NCBI GenBank assembly: GCA_020061725.1
Contig: JAGUXS010000027.1
Location: forward strand, 1 to 14,532
Direction: 5' to 3'
Length of the DNA stretch: 14,532 nt
From: Patescibacteria group bacterium
GTDB lineage: Bacteria > Patescibacteriota > Patescibacteriia > UBA2591 > PGYQ01
A program made the position numbers and the translations under genes. The notes beneath the pieces are model-generated. The model was not told the origin of the DNA and did no database searches. It was given only the letters and a program-made list of their open reading frames with translations. This document shows, one piece after another, positions 6,258 to 13,292 of this stretch (position 1 is its first letter; every line of letters begins with the position of its first letter).

Positions 6258-7181
6258 TTATTTTCTTAATTTTCTAATTTTTTCCCAAACAACTAATAAT
6301 GGGCAGGCGACAAAAATAGAAGAATAGGTTCCAGCAGTAATTCCGATAATTAAAGCCAAAATAAAATCTCTAACAGAAGCCCCACCAAAAAAGAAAACAG
6401 CAAATAAAGACAATAAAACAGTCAATGAAGTATTTATAGAACGAGTGAATGTTTCATTTATGCTTATATTTACCGTATCTTCAAAATCTTTACCTTTTGC
6501 CCTTAAAAGGTTTTCTCTTAAACGATCAAAAATAATAATAGTGTCATGATTTGAATATCCTAAAATAGTTAAAAGAGCGATAATAAAAGTGGCTCCAATT
6601 TCAATGCCTAAAAAATGTCCTAAAATAGAAAAAGCGCCCAAAGTAATAATGATGTCATGAATTAAAGCTATAATTGCAATTAGTCCATATTTCCATGAAC
6701 TAATTGGTTTAGAAATTTTTCGAAACGCCCAGGCAATATAAATAATAATAATGATAATAGCTATAATTGTCGCTTTTATCGCTTTTTCTTTTGTCTCTTC
6801 TCCAATTGTCGGCCCAATTGAAAAAAATTTTTTTTCTTCAATTTTATTTTCTTTAGCGGATTCATTCGTAGGTTGTGGCATAATCTCTTGTAATGCTGTT
6901 ATTATTCTTTGATGTGTCTCTTCATCAATACTTTTTGTTTTAATAATCACCCCTTTTGAATTTGTAAATTGAACATTGGTTTCACCAAAATTTAAAGAAT
7001 TAATTTTTTCTTTAATTTGTTCTACACTCGGTCTATTATTTTGAAATTCTATTTCCATTAAAGCGCCGCCAGTAAAATCAATATTTAGTTTAAATTGCCA
7101 AAGAATTAAACTAATAACACTAACAATAATCAAAACGCTGGAAATAGAAAAATAAATTTTACGATGTTGAATTATGTTCAT
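6258..7181 (-). CDS. secF: Protein translocase subunit SecF
   Basis: SecF is the RND-type partner of SecD; together they use the proton motive force to pull preproteins out of SecYEG on the outer face of the membrane. Visible features are TM1 at ~9-29, the periplasmic start NIDFTGGALMEIEF (33-46), a P4-like domain to ~125 and a cluster of five hydrophobic segments. These carry LIALIHDIIITLGAF, ILGYSNHDTIIIFDRLRENL and FTRSINTSLTVLLSL, then FFFGGASVRDF and GTYSSIFVACPLL. In the functional loop most SecF proteins have S-I/V-N-D-T; here it is SNHDT. Length 307 aa is normal. It starts 13 bp after secD and is cotranscribed with it. Confidence 0.96.
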   Translation of the reverse strand: MNIIQHRKIYFSISSVLIIVSVISLILWQFKLNIDFTGGALMEIEFQNNRPSVEQIKEKINSLNFGETNVQFTNSKGVIIKTKSIDEETHQRIITALQEIMPQPTNESAKENKIEEKKFFSIGPTIGEETKEKAIKATIIAIIIIIIYIAWAFRKISKPISSWKYGLIAIIALIHDIIITLGAFSILGHFLGIEIGATFIIALLTILGYSNHDTIIIFDRLRENLLRAKGKDFEDTVNISINETFTRSINTSLTVLLSLFAVFFFGGASVRDFILALIIGITAGTYSSIFVACPLLVVWEKIRKLRK

Positions 7182-7194
7182 AAAAAAATTAAAA

Positions 7195-8847
7195 TTATTT
7201 TATTTTTTTATTAAAATTAAACGAACTAGTTAATATTAAAAACGTTCTGGTAATTGTGATAGCGGAAAACATGCTGATTAGGACACCAATAGCTAGGGTA
7301 ATTCCAAATCCTCGAACCATGCTAGCGCCAAACCAATAAAGAATAAAGCAAGTAATTAAAGTTGAAACATTGCTGTCGCGAATTGAAAGCCAAGCGCGTT
7401 TAAATCCTTCATCAATCGCTAAAGCATTTGGTTTACCAATTTTTAATTCTTCTCTTATTCTTGAAAAAATTAAAATATTAGCGTCAACAGCCATTCCAAT
7501 AGATAGAATAAAACCTGAAATACCCGCTAGGGTTAAAGTAACTGGAATTAATTTAAATATAGCCAAAACAATTATTGTATAAATTCCTAAAGCGATAACA
7601 GATAGGAAACCTTTAAAGCGATAAAATAAAATCATATATAAAGCGACTAAAATTAGTCCAATAATTCCGGCTTTTAAGCTTTCCTGAATAGAAATTTTTC
7701 CTAAACTTGGGCCAATAGTTTGCTGGCTAATAAGCTTAATTGGCACAGGCAAGGCTCCAGCATTAAGACGTTTAATTAATTTTTGCGCTTCTGACAAAGA
7801 AAAATTTCCTGAAATTATTGCTTGTCCGGTAGTAATCGCTTCTCTAACAACGGGGACACTAATTGGCGCGCCATCTAAAAATATTGCTACTGGTTTTCCT
7901 ATGTTTTTTTTAGTAATTTCTCCAAATAATTCTTTTCCCTCTTTATCAAATTCTAAACTAACTTGAGGTTCGCTTGTATTAGAATCAAATTCTAAAGACG
8001 CTTTTTTAAATTGTTTTCCTGTTAATCCGGTATATTTCCAAGGATCTTTATAAGGAATATAATCTCTTTCTGATTTTGTTTTAATTAAAATATGACTTGC
8101 TTTAATTTCTTGAATTTTTTCTTTATCTTTTATTGTTTCTCTTTCATCGATTTTTTGAATAATATGATAACCAAAATTTGTTTTTACTAATTCTTTTGTT
8201 AGCTCTCCTTTTTTTAAATTAAAAGTCGCTGTTTCAAATTCTGGAACCATCATTCCTTTGCTAAACCAACCCAAATCTCCGCCTTTATCTTTGCTTGGAC
8301 AATCAGAAAATTCTTTTGCTAAATTTGCAAAATCCTCTTTATTTAAAACTTTTTGCAAAACACTTTCAGCCCTTTTTTTAGCTTTAACATTAAGTTCTTC
8401 TATTTCTTTTTTTTGTTCTTCGGTTAAAACAGGTGGAGAGGTGTTATCTTGTTCTTTAAATTCTAAAATAGGAGTTTGACCAATCATTCTAATGGCTTGA
8501 TTAACATCTTTAATTCCCGGCAATTCAATAATTATTTTTTCATTCCCTCTTTCTTTTGTTGTTTGAATTATTGGTTCGGAAATTCCAAATACGTTAATTC
8601 TTTTTTCAATTACATCGCGAACCGCTAAAATTGCCGAACTTTGTTCTTTAAGAGGAATTTTAGAAACATCAGTTTCATAAACTAAATGAGCTCCACCTTG
8701 TAAATCCAAGCCAAGATGGTATTTTAATTCTTTAAAATATTTTCCAATTTTAATATCTGGTCCTCCTGGCCAAACCACAATTCCAGCCAAACCAGTCAAA
8801 ATTAAAATTCCGCAAAATATTAACCAAGTTTTTTTTCTTATAGACAT
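7195..8847 (-). CDS. secD: Protein translocase subunit SecD with an inserted parvulin-type (PpiC) domain
   Basis: SecD forms the SecDF motor for late steps of Sec export. Regions in order: TM1 ~8-27; LGLDLQGGAHLVYE (45-58); P1 domain with EKRINVFGI and TPILEFKE (to ~132); an inserted segment ~134-262; canonical SecD resumes at WKYTGLTGKQFKKASLEFD (270-288). Then come SGNFSLSEAQKLIKRLNAGA, PVPIKLISQQTIGPSLG and the RND membrane half with AGISGFILSIGMAVDANILI (441-460). The insert is a PPIC/parvulin rotamase: EDFANLAKEFSDCPSKDKGG, DLGWFSKGMMVPEF and NFGYHIIQKIDER. Its first strand, KASHILIKT, comes last (249-257). Candidate active-site residues Cys183, His228 and His252 are all present. At 550 aa it is longer than CPR-type SecD without an insert. 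It heads the secD-secF-ftsQ operon. Confidence 0.96.
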   Translation of the reverse strand: MSIRKKTWLIFCGILILTGLAGIVVWPGGPDIKIGKYFKELKYHLGLDLQGGAHLVYETDVSKIPLKEQSSAILAVRDVIEKRINVFGISEPIIQTTKERGNEKIIIELPGIKDVNQAIRMIGQTPILEFKEQDNTSPPVLTEEQKKEIEELNVKAKKRAESVLQKVLNKEDFANLAKEFSDCPSKDKGGDLGWFSKGMMVPEFETATFNLKKGELTKELVKTNFGYHIIQKIDERETIKDKEKIQEIKASHILIKTKSERDYIPYKDPWKYTGLTGKQFKKASLEFDSNTSEPQVSLEFDKEGKELFGEITKKNIGKPVAIFLDGAPISVPVVREAITTGQAIISGNFSLSEAQKLIKRLNAGALPVPIKLISQQTIGPSLGKISIQESLKAGIIGLILVALYMILFYRFKGFLSVIALGIYTIIVLAIFKLIPVTLTLAGISGFILSIGMAVDANILIFSRIREELKIGKPNALAIDEGFKRAWLSIRDSNVSTLITCFILYWFGASMVRGFGITLAIGVLISMFSAITITRTFLILTSSFNFNKKIK

Positions 8848-8856
8848 AAATAAAAA

Positions 8857-8905
8857 ATGTTAAAACCAAAATTCAAATGTTAAAAAAAATTTAAATATTA
8901 AAATT
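8857..8905 (-). repeat. Heptamer-period array upstream of secD
   Basis: Seven 7-bp units on the plus strand (ATGTTAA, AACCAAA, ATTCAAA, TGTTAAA and three AT-only units). In the sense of secD it is T-rich and lies directly between the promoter and the start codon. Confidence 0.55.
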
Positions 8906-8933
8906 AATATACCACAAAATAAAATACAAACAA
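8906..8933 (-). promoter_or_regulatory. Candidate promoter of secD-secF-ftsQ
   Basis: On the minus strand TTGTTT (8933-8928), a 16-bp spacer and TATATT (8911-8906). The -10 is preceded by TGG, the extended -10 form. The -35 is weak (3/6). Position 59 bp before the secD start is suitable. Confidence 0.4.
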
Positions 8934-8996
8934 ATTTTTATACAAAAAAACATATCTAATATTAGATCAATTATTTTTTTAGATAAAATTTTTTCT

Positions 8997-9662
8997 CTAT
9001 TCATTAGAAATTTTTTCAACCATTTTTATAATAAAGTTTTCAATCCATTCTTTGTTTATTTTTTCATCAACACGAGATTTTTTAATGCCTCTAAAAAATT
9101 TTTCTATTCCAACTTTTTTTAAGGCTTCATATTCCAATCTATCTTCCTCGTCTTTATCTTTTATTTTTGGAACATCAGCTAAGGCTTTATTAATATTTAT
9201 TGAGCCTTGTAAAATTCATACAAGTTTTCAAATGAAGAAAAGTTTTTTAGCTTTCCCTGGTTTTTGTATTTTTGAAATTTTTTTTCCATTTCATTCAGTA
9301 CTTCGGGAAAATATTCTTTTATTCGCTTAAATCCTCTTTGATAAGCATCTTGTTCTTTAATTTCCACATAACGTTTCCATTCTTTTTTTTATTTATTTGA
9401 ACTATTTCAAAATTAAACTCTTCTTGTCTGAGATGACCGAGTTCGTGAATAATAACTCCAAAAGAAAGAAAAATATCTCCAAGAGGATAATACACTTCAA
9501 AATCTTTTGTTCCTTCTTTTAACTTTCCAGTTCCTTGAATTTCAACAGGCCAACCTAAAGATTTTTTTCTTTCTCCAAGCGATTTTGGCAATTTAGAAAG
9601 CGGAAAAATATTTTCTTTTTTTAAAGAGTATTCAGGGTGAGAAATTTTTTTTCAGGATTCAT
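8997..9662 (-). pseudogene. Frameshifted HEXXH putative metalloprotease-like gene
   Basis: One protein can be followed through three frames. It starts at ATG 9662 (MNPEK), continues KISHPEYSLKKENIFPLSK and VYYPLGDIFLSFGVIIHELG with the zinc motif HELGH, then EWKRYVEIKEQDAYQRGFKR, and ends IENFIIKMVEKISNE at TAG 8997-8999. Frame changes occur at an A8 run (~9643-9650), another A8 run (~9383-9390) and a T-run near 9210-9215. Each is repaired by adding one base. No in-frame stops occur between these points, so the reconstructed product is ~222 aa. The HEXXH motif and the later Glu in EIKEQDAY fit a gluzincin-type zinc site, but I do not recognise the family. Recent decay, or homopolymer miscalls in the assembly, could explain the breaks. 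Confidence 0.7.
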
Positions 9663-9721
9663 AATAGATTTTAACAAGTCTGATTAATTTTTATTTTTTT
9701 AAAATTTTAATTTTAAAAGTG

Positions 9722-9738
9722 TTTTGTAATTTACAAAA
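9722..9738. promoter_or_regulatory. Operator-like palindrome upstream of the broken HEXXH gene
   Basis: TTTTGTAA-T-TTACAAAA is a perfect 17-bp inverted repeat 60 bp upstream of the pseudogene start. It could be a repressor site or a chance product of AT-rich sequence. Apart from this and the hairpins at 9839-9879, nothing recognisable lies in the 252-bp gap 9663-9914. Confidence 0.25.
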
Positions 9739-9838
9739 GTAGAGCGCGCAAATCCAGTTGTTATATTGACTTATTATAATTAAAATTTTTCAATTTTTTC
9801 TGGCATGTTATTTTCAATATCTTACTCAAAGGCTACTT

Positions 9839-9879
9839 AAAGGCGATAGTCGCCTTTTATAAAAAGTCACTTTTTATAA
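9839..9879 (-). terminator. Double hairpin terminator after lepB
   Basis: AAAGGCGA (9839-9846), loop TAG, TCGCCTTT (9850-9857): a perfect 8-bp stem with T-runs on both sides, usable in either direction. It overlaps a second perfect stem, TTATAAAAA (9857-9865) with TTTTTATAA (9871-9879), loop GTCAC. It lies 36-76 bp past the lepB stop. Confidence 0.6.
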
Positions 9880-9914
9880 TCTTTTATAAATTAAATTTTT
9901 TGTATTTACTCAAA

Positions 9915-10484
9915 TTAATTTTTAAAAATTGTAAATTTATTAAATGGCCAAGCGCGGATCCATGCTTTACCAATGATAAATTTTTTCTCTAGCGAACCAA
10001 AGCCATTCGCGCTTGAATCAAAACTATGCCCTCTATTATCACCCAAAACAAAATATTCATCTTTCCTTAAAGTAATATCAATATTTTTATTAACTTTATA
10101 TTCTTCGGGGAGAAATTTATTTTCATCAAATATTTTTCCTTTCAAATTTTCTTTATTATAAATAGTAATTTTAGTGCCAGTAATTTTTACTCTTTCTTCC
10201 GGTAAACCAATAATTCTTTTGATAAAATAATCATTGAGACTTTTTGGGTATTTAAATATTACCACGTCGCCTCTTTGAGGATTATCTAATCGATAAATAA
10301 TTTTATTTATAATTAAATATTCGTGATTATAAAAATTCGGTTCCATTGAAACCCCTTTAACATAAAACGGTTGAATTAAAAAATATCTAATAGGAATAAC
10401 AATAGCCAAAGCGATTAAAGCTATTTGAATAAATTCTATAATAATTGATTTCCATTTTTTGTTTTGTGAAATTTGTTTTGGCAT
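9915..10484 (-). CDS. lepB: Signal peptidase I
   Basis: LepB cleaves signal peptides from exported preproteins on the outer face of the membrane through a Ser/Lys dyad. One N-terminal transmembrane helix lies at ~14-35. Box B is VKGVSMEPNF with nucleophile Ser46; Box D is RGDVVIFKYP and YFIKRIIGLP with general base Lys89; Box E is LGDNRGHSFDS. Length 189 aa is typical of Gram-positive/CPR-type enzymes. ATG at 10484 is preceded by TTAATTTATTTT, with no Shine-Dalgarno. It lies downstream of mltG but is separated from it by a strong hairpin, so it may be only partly cotranscribed. Functionally it completes the export work of SecDF encoded nearby. Confidence 0.96.
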   Translation of the reverse strand: MPKQISQNKKWKSIIIEFIQIALIALAIVIPIRYFLIQPFYVKGVSMEPNFYNHEYLIINKIIYRLDNPQRGDVVIFKYPKSLNDYFIKRIIGLPEERVKITGTKITIYNKENLKGKIFDENKFLPEEYKVNKNIDITLRKDEYFVLGDNRGHSFDSSANGFGSLEKKFIIGKAWIRAWPFNKFTIFKN

Positions 10485-10509
10485 AAAATAAATTAAAAGT
10501 TTAAAATGT

Positions 10510-10564
10510 AAAATACATGCGTGGAAGTCTCACTTCCGCGCATGTACTTCCGCGCATGTATTTT
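10510..10564 (-). terminator. Hairpin with duplicated arm between mltG and lepB
   Basis: TACATGCGTGGAAGT (10514-10528), loop CTC and ACTTCCGCGCATGTA (10532-10546) form a 15-bp stem with one G-U or mismatch. The right arm is repeated at once: CTTCCGCGCATGTA at 10547-10560, followed by TTTT. This second copy can pair with the left arm extended by AAAA (10510-10527). On the minus strand the stem is followed by TTTTACATTTT, so it looks like an intrinsic terminator after mltG, or an attenuator before lepB. Confidence 0.6.
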
Positions 10565-10576
10565 CTTTTCCAAAAG

Positions 10577-11716
10577 TTAATTTAGCCATTTTCTTTTATT
10601 TTTATTGTGTTCTTCAAATGTTTTACTAAAAACTGTTTCGCCAGTTGGTTTTGAGAGAAAAAATAAATAATCTGTTTCTTGTGGATAAATTGCCGCTTTA
10701 ATCGCGAAAATCCCCGGATTACTAATTGGTCCTGGCGGCAATCCTTTATTAAGATAGGTATTATAAGGAGATTCTACGCGCGTATCTTCAAAGCTCAACT
10801 GTTTTTTATTATTTCCTAAAATATAATTTATTGTGGCGCAAGATTCTAAATGTATTCCTTGTTTTAATCTTTTATAAAAAATTCCCGCAACAATTTTTCT
10901 ATCCTCTTCTTTTGACACTTCTTTTTCAATAATACTAGCCAAAGTAATAATTTCAAAAATTGTTTTTCCTTGTTTTTTAATATCCTCTCTCATTTTAATA
11001 GATAATTTTTTATTAAAATTATCTAACATTTTTTTAATAATATCTTCTGAATTGGCGTCTTTATAAATTTGATATGTATCTGGAAAAAGATAACCTTCTA
11101 TTTGTAGTGGTGGTTTGTAAACTGTCCCTACTTTATTGATCCAAGGATTGTCTTTTAAAAAATCATATTTATTTTCCCATTGTAAATCGTATGTTACAGA
11201 AAAAAAATCTTCTTTTGAAATATTCATTTTGTTTTCTAAATATTTTCCAATTTCTTTATAATTCCATCCTTCAATAATTTTAATTGTCTTTTGATTAGGA
11301 ATAATTTCTCCAGAAGTTAAAATTTTTGTTATCTCTTTTATATTCATGCTTGGAGATAAAAAATATTCTCCGGCTTGAAATTTTTTTCCCATTTTTTCTA
11401 ACCAAACATAAACTTCAAAATTCCACATACTTCTGATTATTTTTTGTTTTTTTAAATTTTGGCTAATTCTATTAACTCCTTCTCCTTTTTCAATAATAAA
11501 TTTTTGTTTTTCCGCAATTTTTTGCAAAGGCGTGGAAATTTGATAGGAATAATTTCCTAAACCAATTCCAGTTATCAATAAAATTCCAACAATTAAACTC
11601 ATTAGAATTTTTAGAAAACATTTATAAAAATAAAAAAAATTTGGAATTTTTTTTATTTTTAAAAAAAAAATTATAAAGAGTTTGTTAAATTCATTAATTA
11701 AAAATTTTTTAAACAT
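10577..11716 (-). CDS. mltG: Endolytic murein transglycosylase MltG
   Basis: MltG cuts nascent glycan strands at the membrane and is thought to set their length. A long basic/aromatic N-terminal stretch precedes one transmembrane helix (~36-55). A LysM-like domain follows at ~73-140 (FIIEKGEGVNRISQNL, FQAGEYFLSPSMNIKEI). The YceG catalytic domain shows EGYLFPDTY (207-215), ITLASIIEKEV with the catalytic Glu264, and SPYNTYLNKGLPPGPISNPG (316-335). Length 379 aa is normal; the ~30 residues before the TM helix are extra and AT-biased (Phe/Lys/Ile). It starts 10 bp after mreB and is probably translated from the same message, which couples cell elongation and glycan processing. Confidence 0.94.
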   Translation of the reverse strand: MFKKFLINEFNKLFIIFFLKIKKIPNFFYFYKCFLKILMSLIVGILLITGIGLGNYSYQISTPLQKIAEKQKFIIEKGEGVNRISQNLKKQKIIRSMWNFEVYVWLEKMGKKFQAGEYFLSPSMNIKEITKILTSGEIIPNQKTIKIIEGWNYKEIGKYLENKMNISKEDFFSVTYDLQWENKYDFLKDNPWINKVGTVYKPPLQIEGYLFPDTYQIYKDANSEDIIKKMLDNFNKKLSIKMREDIKKQGKTIFEIITLASIIEKEVSKEEDRKIVAGIFYKRLKQGIHLESCATINYILGNNKKQLSFEDTRVESPYNTYLNKGLPPGPISNPGIFAIKAAIYPQETDYLFFLSKPTGETVFSKTFEEHNKNKRKWLN

Positions 11717-11726
11717 AAATTTCTGT

Positions 11727-12797
11727 TTAAATTATTTTTACTGGAGTTTGTTTGGCTGGGATAACAACGTCTTTTAAAAGGGCGGGGTCCTCTAAAAGAA
11801 TTCCAATTCCTCTAACAACGCAAGTTAGAGGATCATCGGTAATATAAACAGGAATTTGAATTTGTTGAGAAATTAATTTATCAAATCCAGATAAAAGCGC
11901 TCCGCCTCCAGTCAAAATAATACCCCTTTTATAAATATCAGAAATCAATTCGGGTGGTGTATTTTCTAAAGTATCTTTAATTGCTTCTACAATTAATTTA
12001 GCCGAGCGCATTAAAGCCTCTTGTATTTCCGCGTTAGTAATAGATATTTCTTTAGGCAAACCAGTTATTAAATCGCGTCCTCTAATTTTTATTTCAAATA
12101 ATTTAATTGGTTCTTTTTCTTTTTGAAAAAAAATTAATCCCGCTTTAATTTTAATTTCTTCGGCCGTGCGTTCTCCCAAAAGAAGATTAAATTTTTCTCT
12201 TACATAATTAATGATATTTCTATTAAATTCATCGCCGGCGATTAAAAGAGATTTATATGTAACAATGCCCCCCAAAGAAATAACCGCTATTTCAGTAATT
12301 CCTCCGCCAATATTAACAATCATATTTCCACTCGCTTCTTGAACTTGAATTCGCGAACCAATCGCATCAGCCATTGGTCCTTCAATTAAAAAAACCTCTC
12401 TTGCTCCGGCTTGAATTGCCGCGTCTTCAACCGCTTTTTTTTCAACCTCGGTAATTTCTAAAGGAATGTTAATAATCATTCTTGGTCTGGGAACTAAAGT
12501 AAATTTTTCTTGATGAACTTTATCAATAAAATATTTTAACATTTTTTCTGCCACTTCAAAATTAGAAATAACCCCGTTTGAAATGGGATTGCTAGCAATA
12601 ATATGGCTTGGTGTTCGACCAATCATTTTTTTTGCTTCTTCTCCGACCGCTAAAATTTGATCGGTTCGCGTATTAATTGCAACGACCGAAGGTTCATTAA
12701 TAACAATTCCTCTATCTTTAATATAAACTAAAGTATTAGCCGTTCCTAAATCTATAGCCATATCTTTAGAAAAATATCCAAAAAATTTATTTAACAT
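11727..12797 (-). CDS. mreB: Rod shape-determining protein MreB
   Basis: MreB is the bacterial actin homologue that organises lateral wall synthesis. Actin-fold signatures are MAIDLGTANTLVYIKDRGIV near the N-terminus (phosphate 1), IVNIGGGITEIAVISLGG in the middle (phosphate 2) and GIILTGGGALLSGFDKL (adenosine site). The ATG at 12797 (MLNKFFGYF) is chosen over a TTG 9 bp upstream because it gives the family-like start and follows TTAATTTGTTTTTT. Product 356 aa, close to the usual ~345. mreC and mreD do not follow; mltG does, 10 bp away. A 12-copy heptamer array separates it from rplS upstream. Confidence 0.97.
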   Translation of the reverse strand: MLNKFFGYFSKDMAIDLGTANTLVYIKDRGIVINEPSVVAINTRTDQILAVGEEAKKMIGRTPSHIIASNPISNGVISNFEVAEKMLKYFIDKVHQEKFTLVPRPRMIINIPLEITEVEKKAVEDAAIQAGAREVFLIEGPMADAIGSRIQVQEASGNMIVNIGGGITEIAVISLGGIVTYKSLLIAGDEFNRNIINYVREKFNLLLGERTAEEIKIKAGLIFFQKEKEPIKLFEIKIRGRDLITGLPKEISITNAEIQEALMRSAKLIVEAIKDTLENTPPELISDIYKRGIILTGGGALLSGFDKLISQQIQIPVYITDDPLTCVVRGIGILLEDPALLKDVVIPAKQTPVKII

Positions 12798-12810
12798 AAA
12801 AAACAAATTA

Positions 12811-12894
12811 AGAATGCAGAATGTAGAATTAAAAATTCAGAATTTAGAATGCAGAATTAGAAATACAAAATTCAGAATTCAGAATTAAAAATTT
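12811..12894 (-). repeat. Twelve-unit heptamer array between rplS and mreB
   Basis: Exactly 84 bp in perfect 7-bp phase, consensus AGAATNN on the plus strand. AGAATGC and AGAATTA each recur, with decayed units such as GAAATAC and AAAATTC. T-rich in the sense of mreB (e.g. GCATTCT, GAATTCT). It fills nearly the whole spacer. Confidence 0.8.
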
Positions 12895-12900
12895 TAAAAG

Positions 12901-13269
12901 TTAATTAGCTATTTTTAATTTTTTCTTATAATTTCTTAAAAAATAAAGTTTAGCTCTTTTAACTTTTGCTTGATTGACTATTTCTATTTTAACTATTGTT
13001 GGTAAATTAATTGGAAAAATTTTTTCTACCGCAACCCCAAAAGACATTTTTCTAACTGTAATAGTCGCGCCTTTTTCATTTCCGTGTTTTCGCGCTAAAA
13101 CAATTCCTTCAAAAACTTGAATTCTTTCTCTTTCTCCTTTGGCTCCTATTTCTTTAATTTTTTGATGAACCTTTATAGTCATTCCAGGTTTAATGTCCGA
13201 AATGATTCTTGTATCAACTTTTTTTTCTATTATTGTTTCTTTTTGTTTTTGGTCAGTTTGATTAGTCAT
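12901..13269 (-). CDS. rplS: 50S ribosomal protein L19
   Basis: L19 lies at the 30S-50S interface and forms bridges B6 and B8 with 16S rRNA. Conserved blocks are ISDIKPGMTIKVHQKIKEIG, ERERIQVFEGIVLARKHG, ATITVRKMSFGVAVEKIFPI and the C-terminal KVKRAKLYFLRNY. ATG at 13269 (MTNQTDQ) gives 122 aa, normal for L19. The frame stays open 33 bp further upstream, but that part is encoded by the heptamer repeat and is not taken. No Shine-Dalgarno is present; the leader is TTAATTTACTTATT. The usual trmD/rpsP neighbours are absent here. Confidence 0.96.
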   Translation of the reverse strand: MTNQTDQKQKETIIEKKVDTRIISDIKPGMTIKVHQKIKEIGAKGERERIQVFEGIVLARKHGNEKGATITVRKMSFGVAVEKIFPINLPTIVKIEIVNQAKVKRAKLYFLRNYKKKLKIAN

Positions 13270-13292
13270 AATAAGTAAATTAAGAATAATAA

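Noticed and set aside
12798..12806. TTG start giving mreB three extra residues
   Set aside because: ATG at 12797 gives the usual MreB N-terminus and follows the leader type seen at other genes.
12811..12894. CRISPR array
   Set aside because: Units are 7 bp without spacers, and no cas gene is present.
13249..13280. Leaderless rplS promoter: TTGACA upstream of TTTACT, 17 bp apart
   Set aside because: The hexamers arise from the heptamer repeat sequence and the -10 match is only 4/6.
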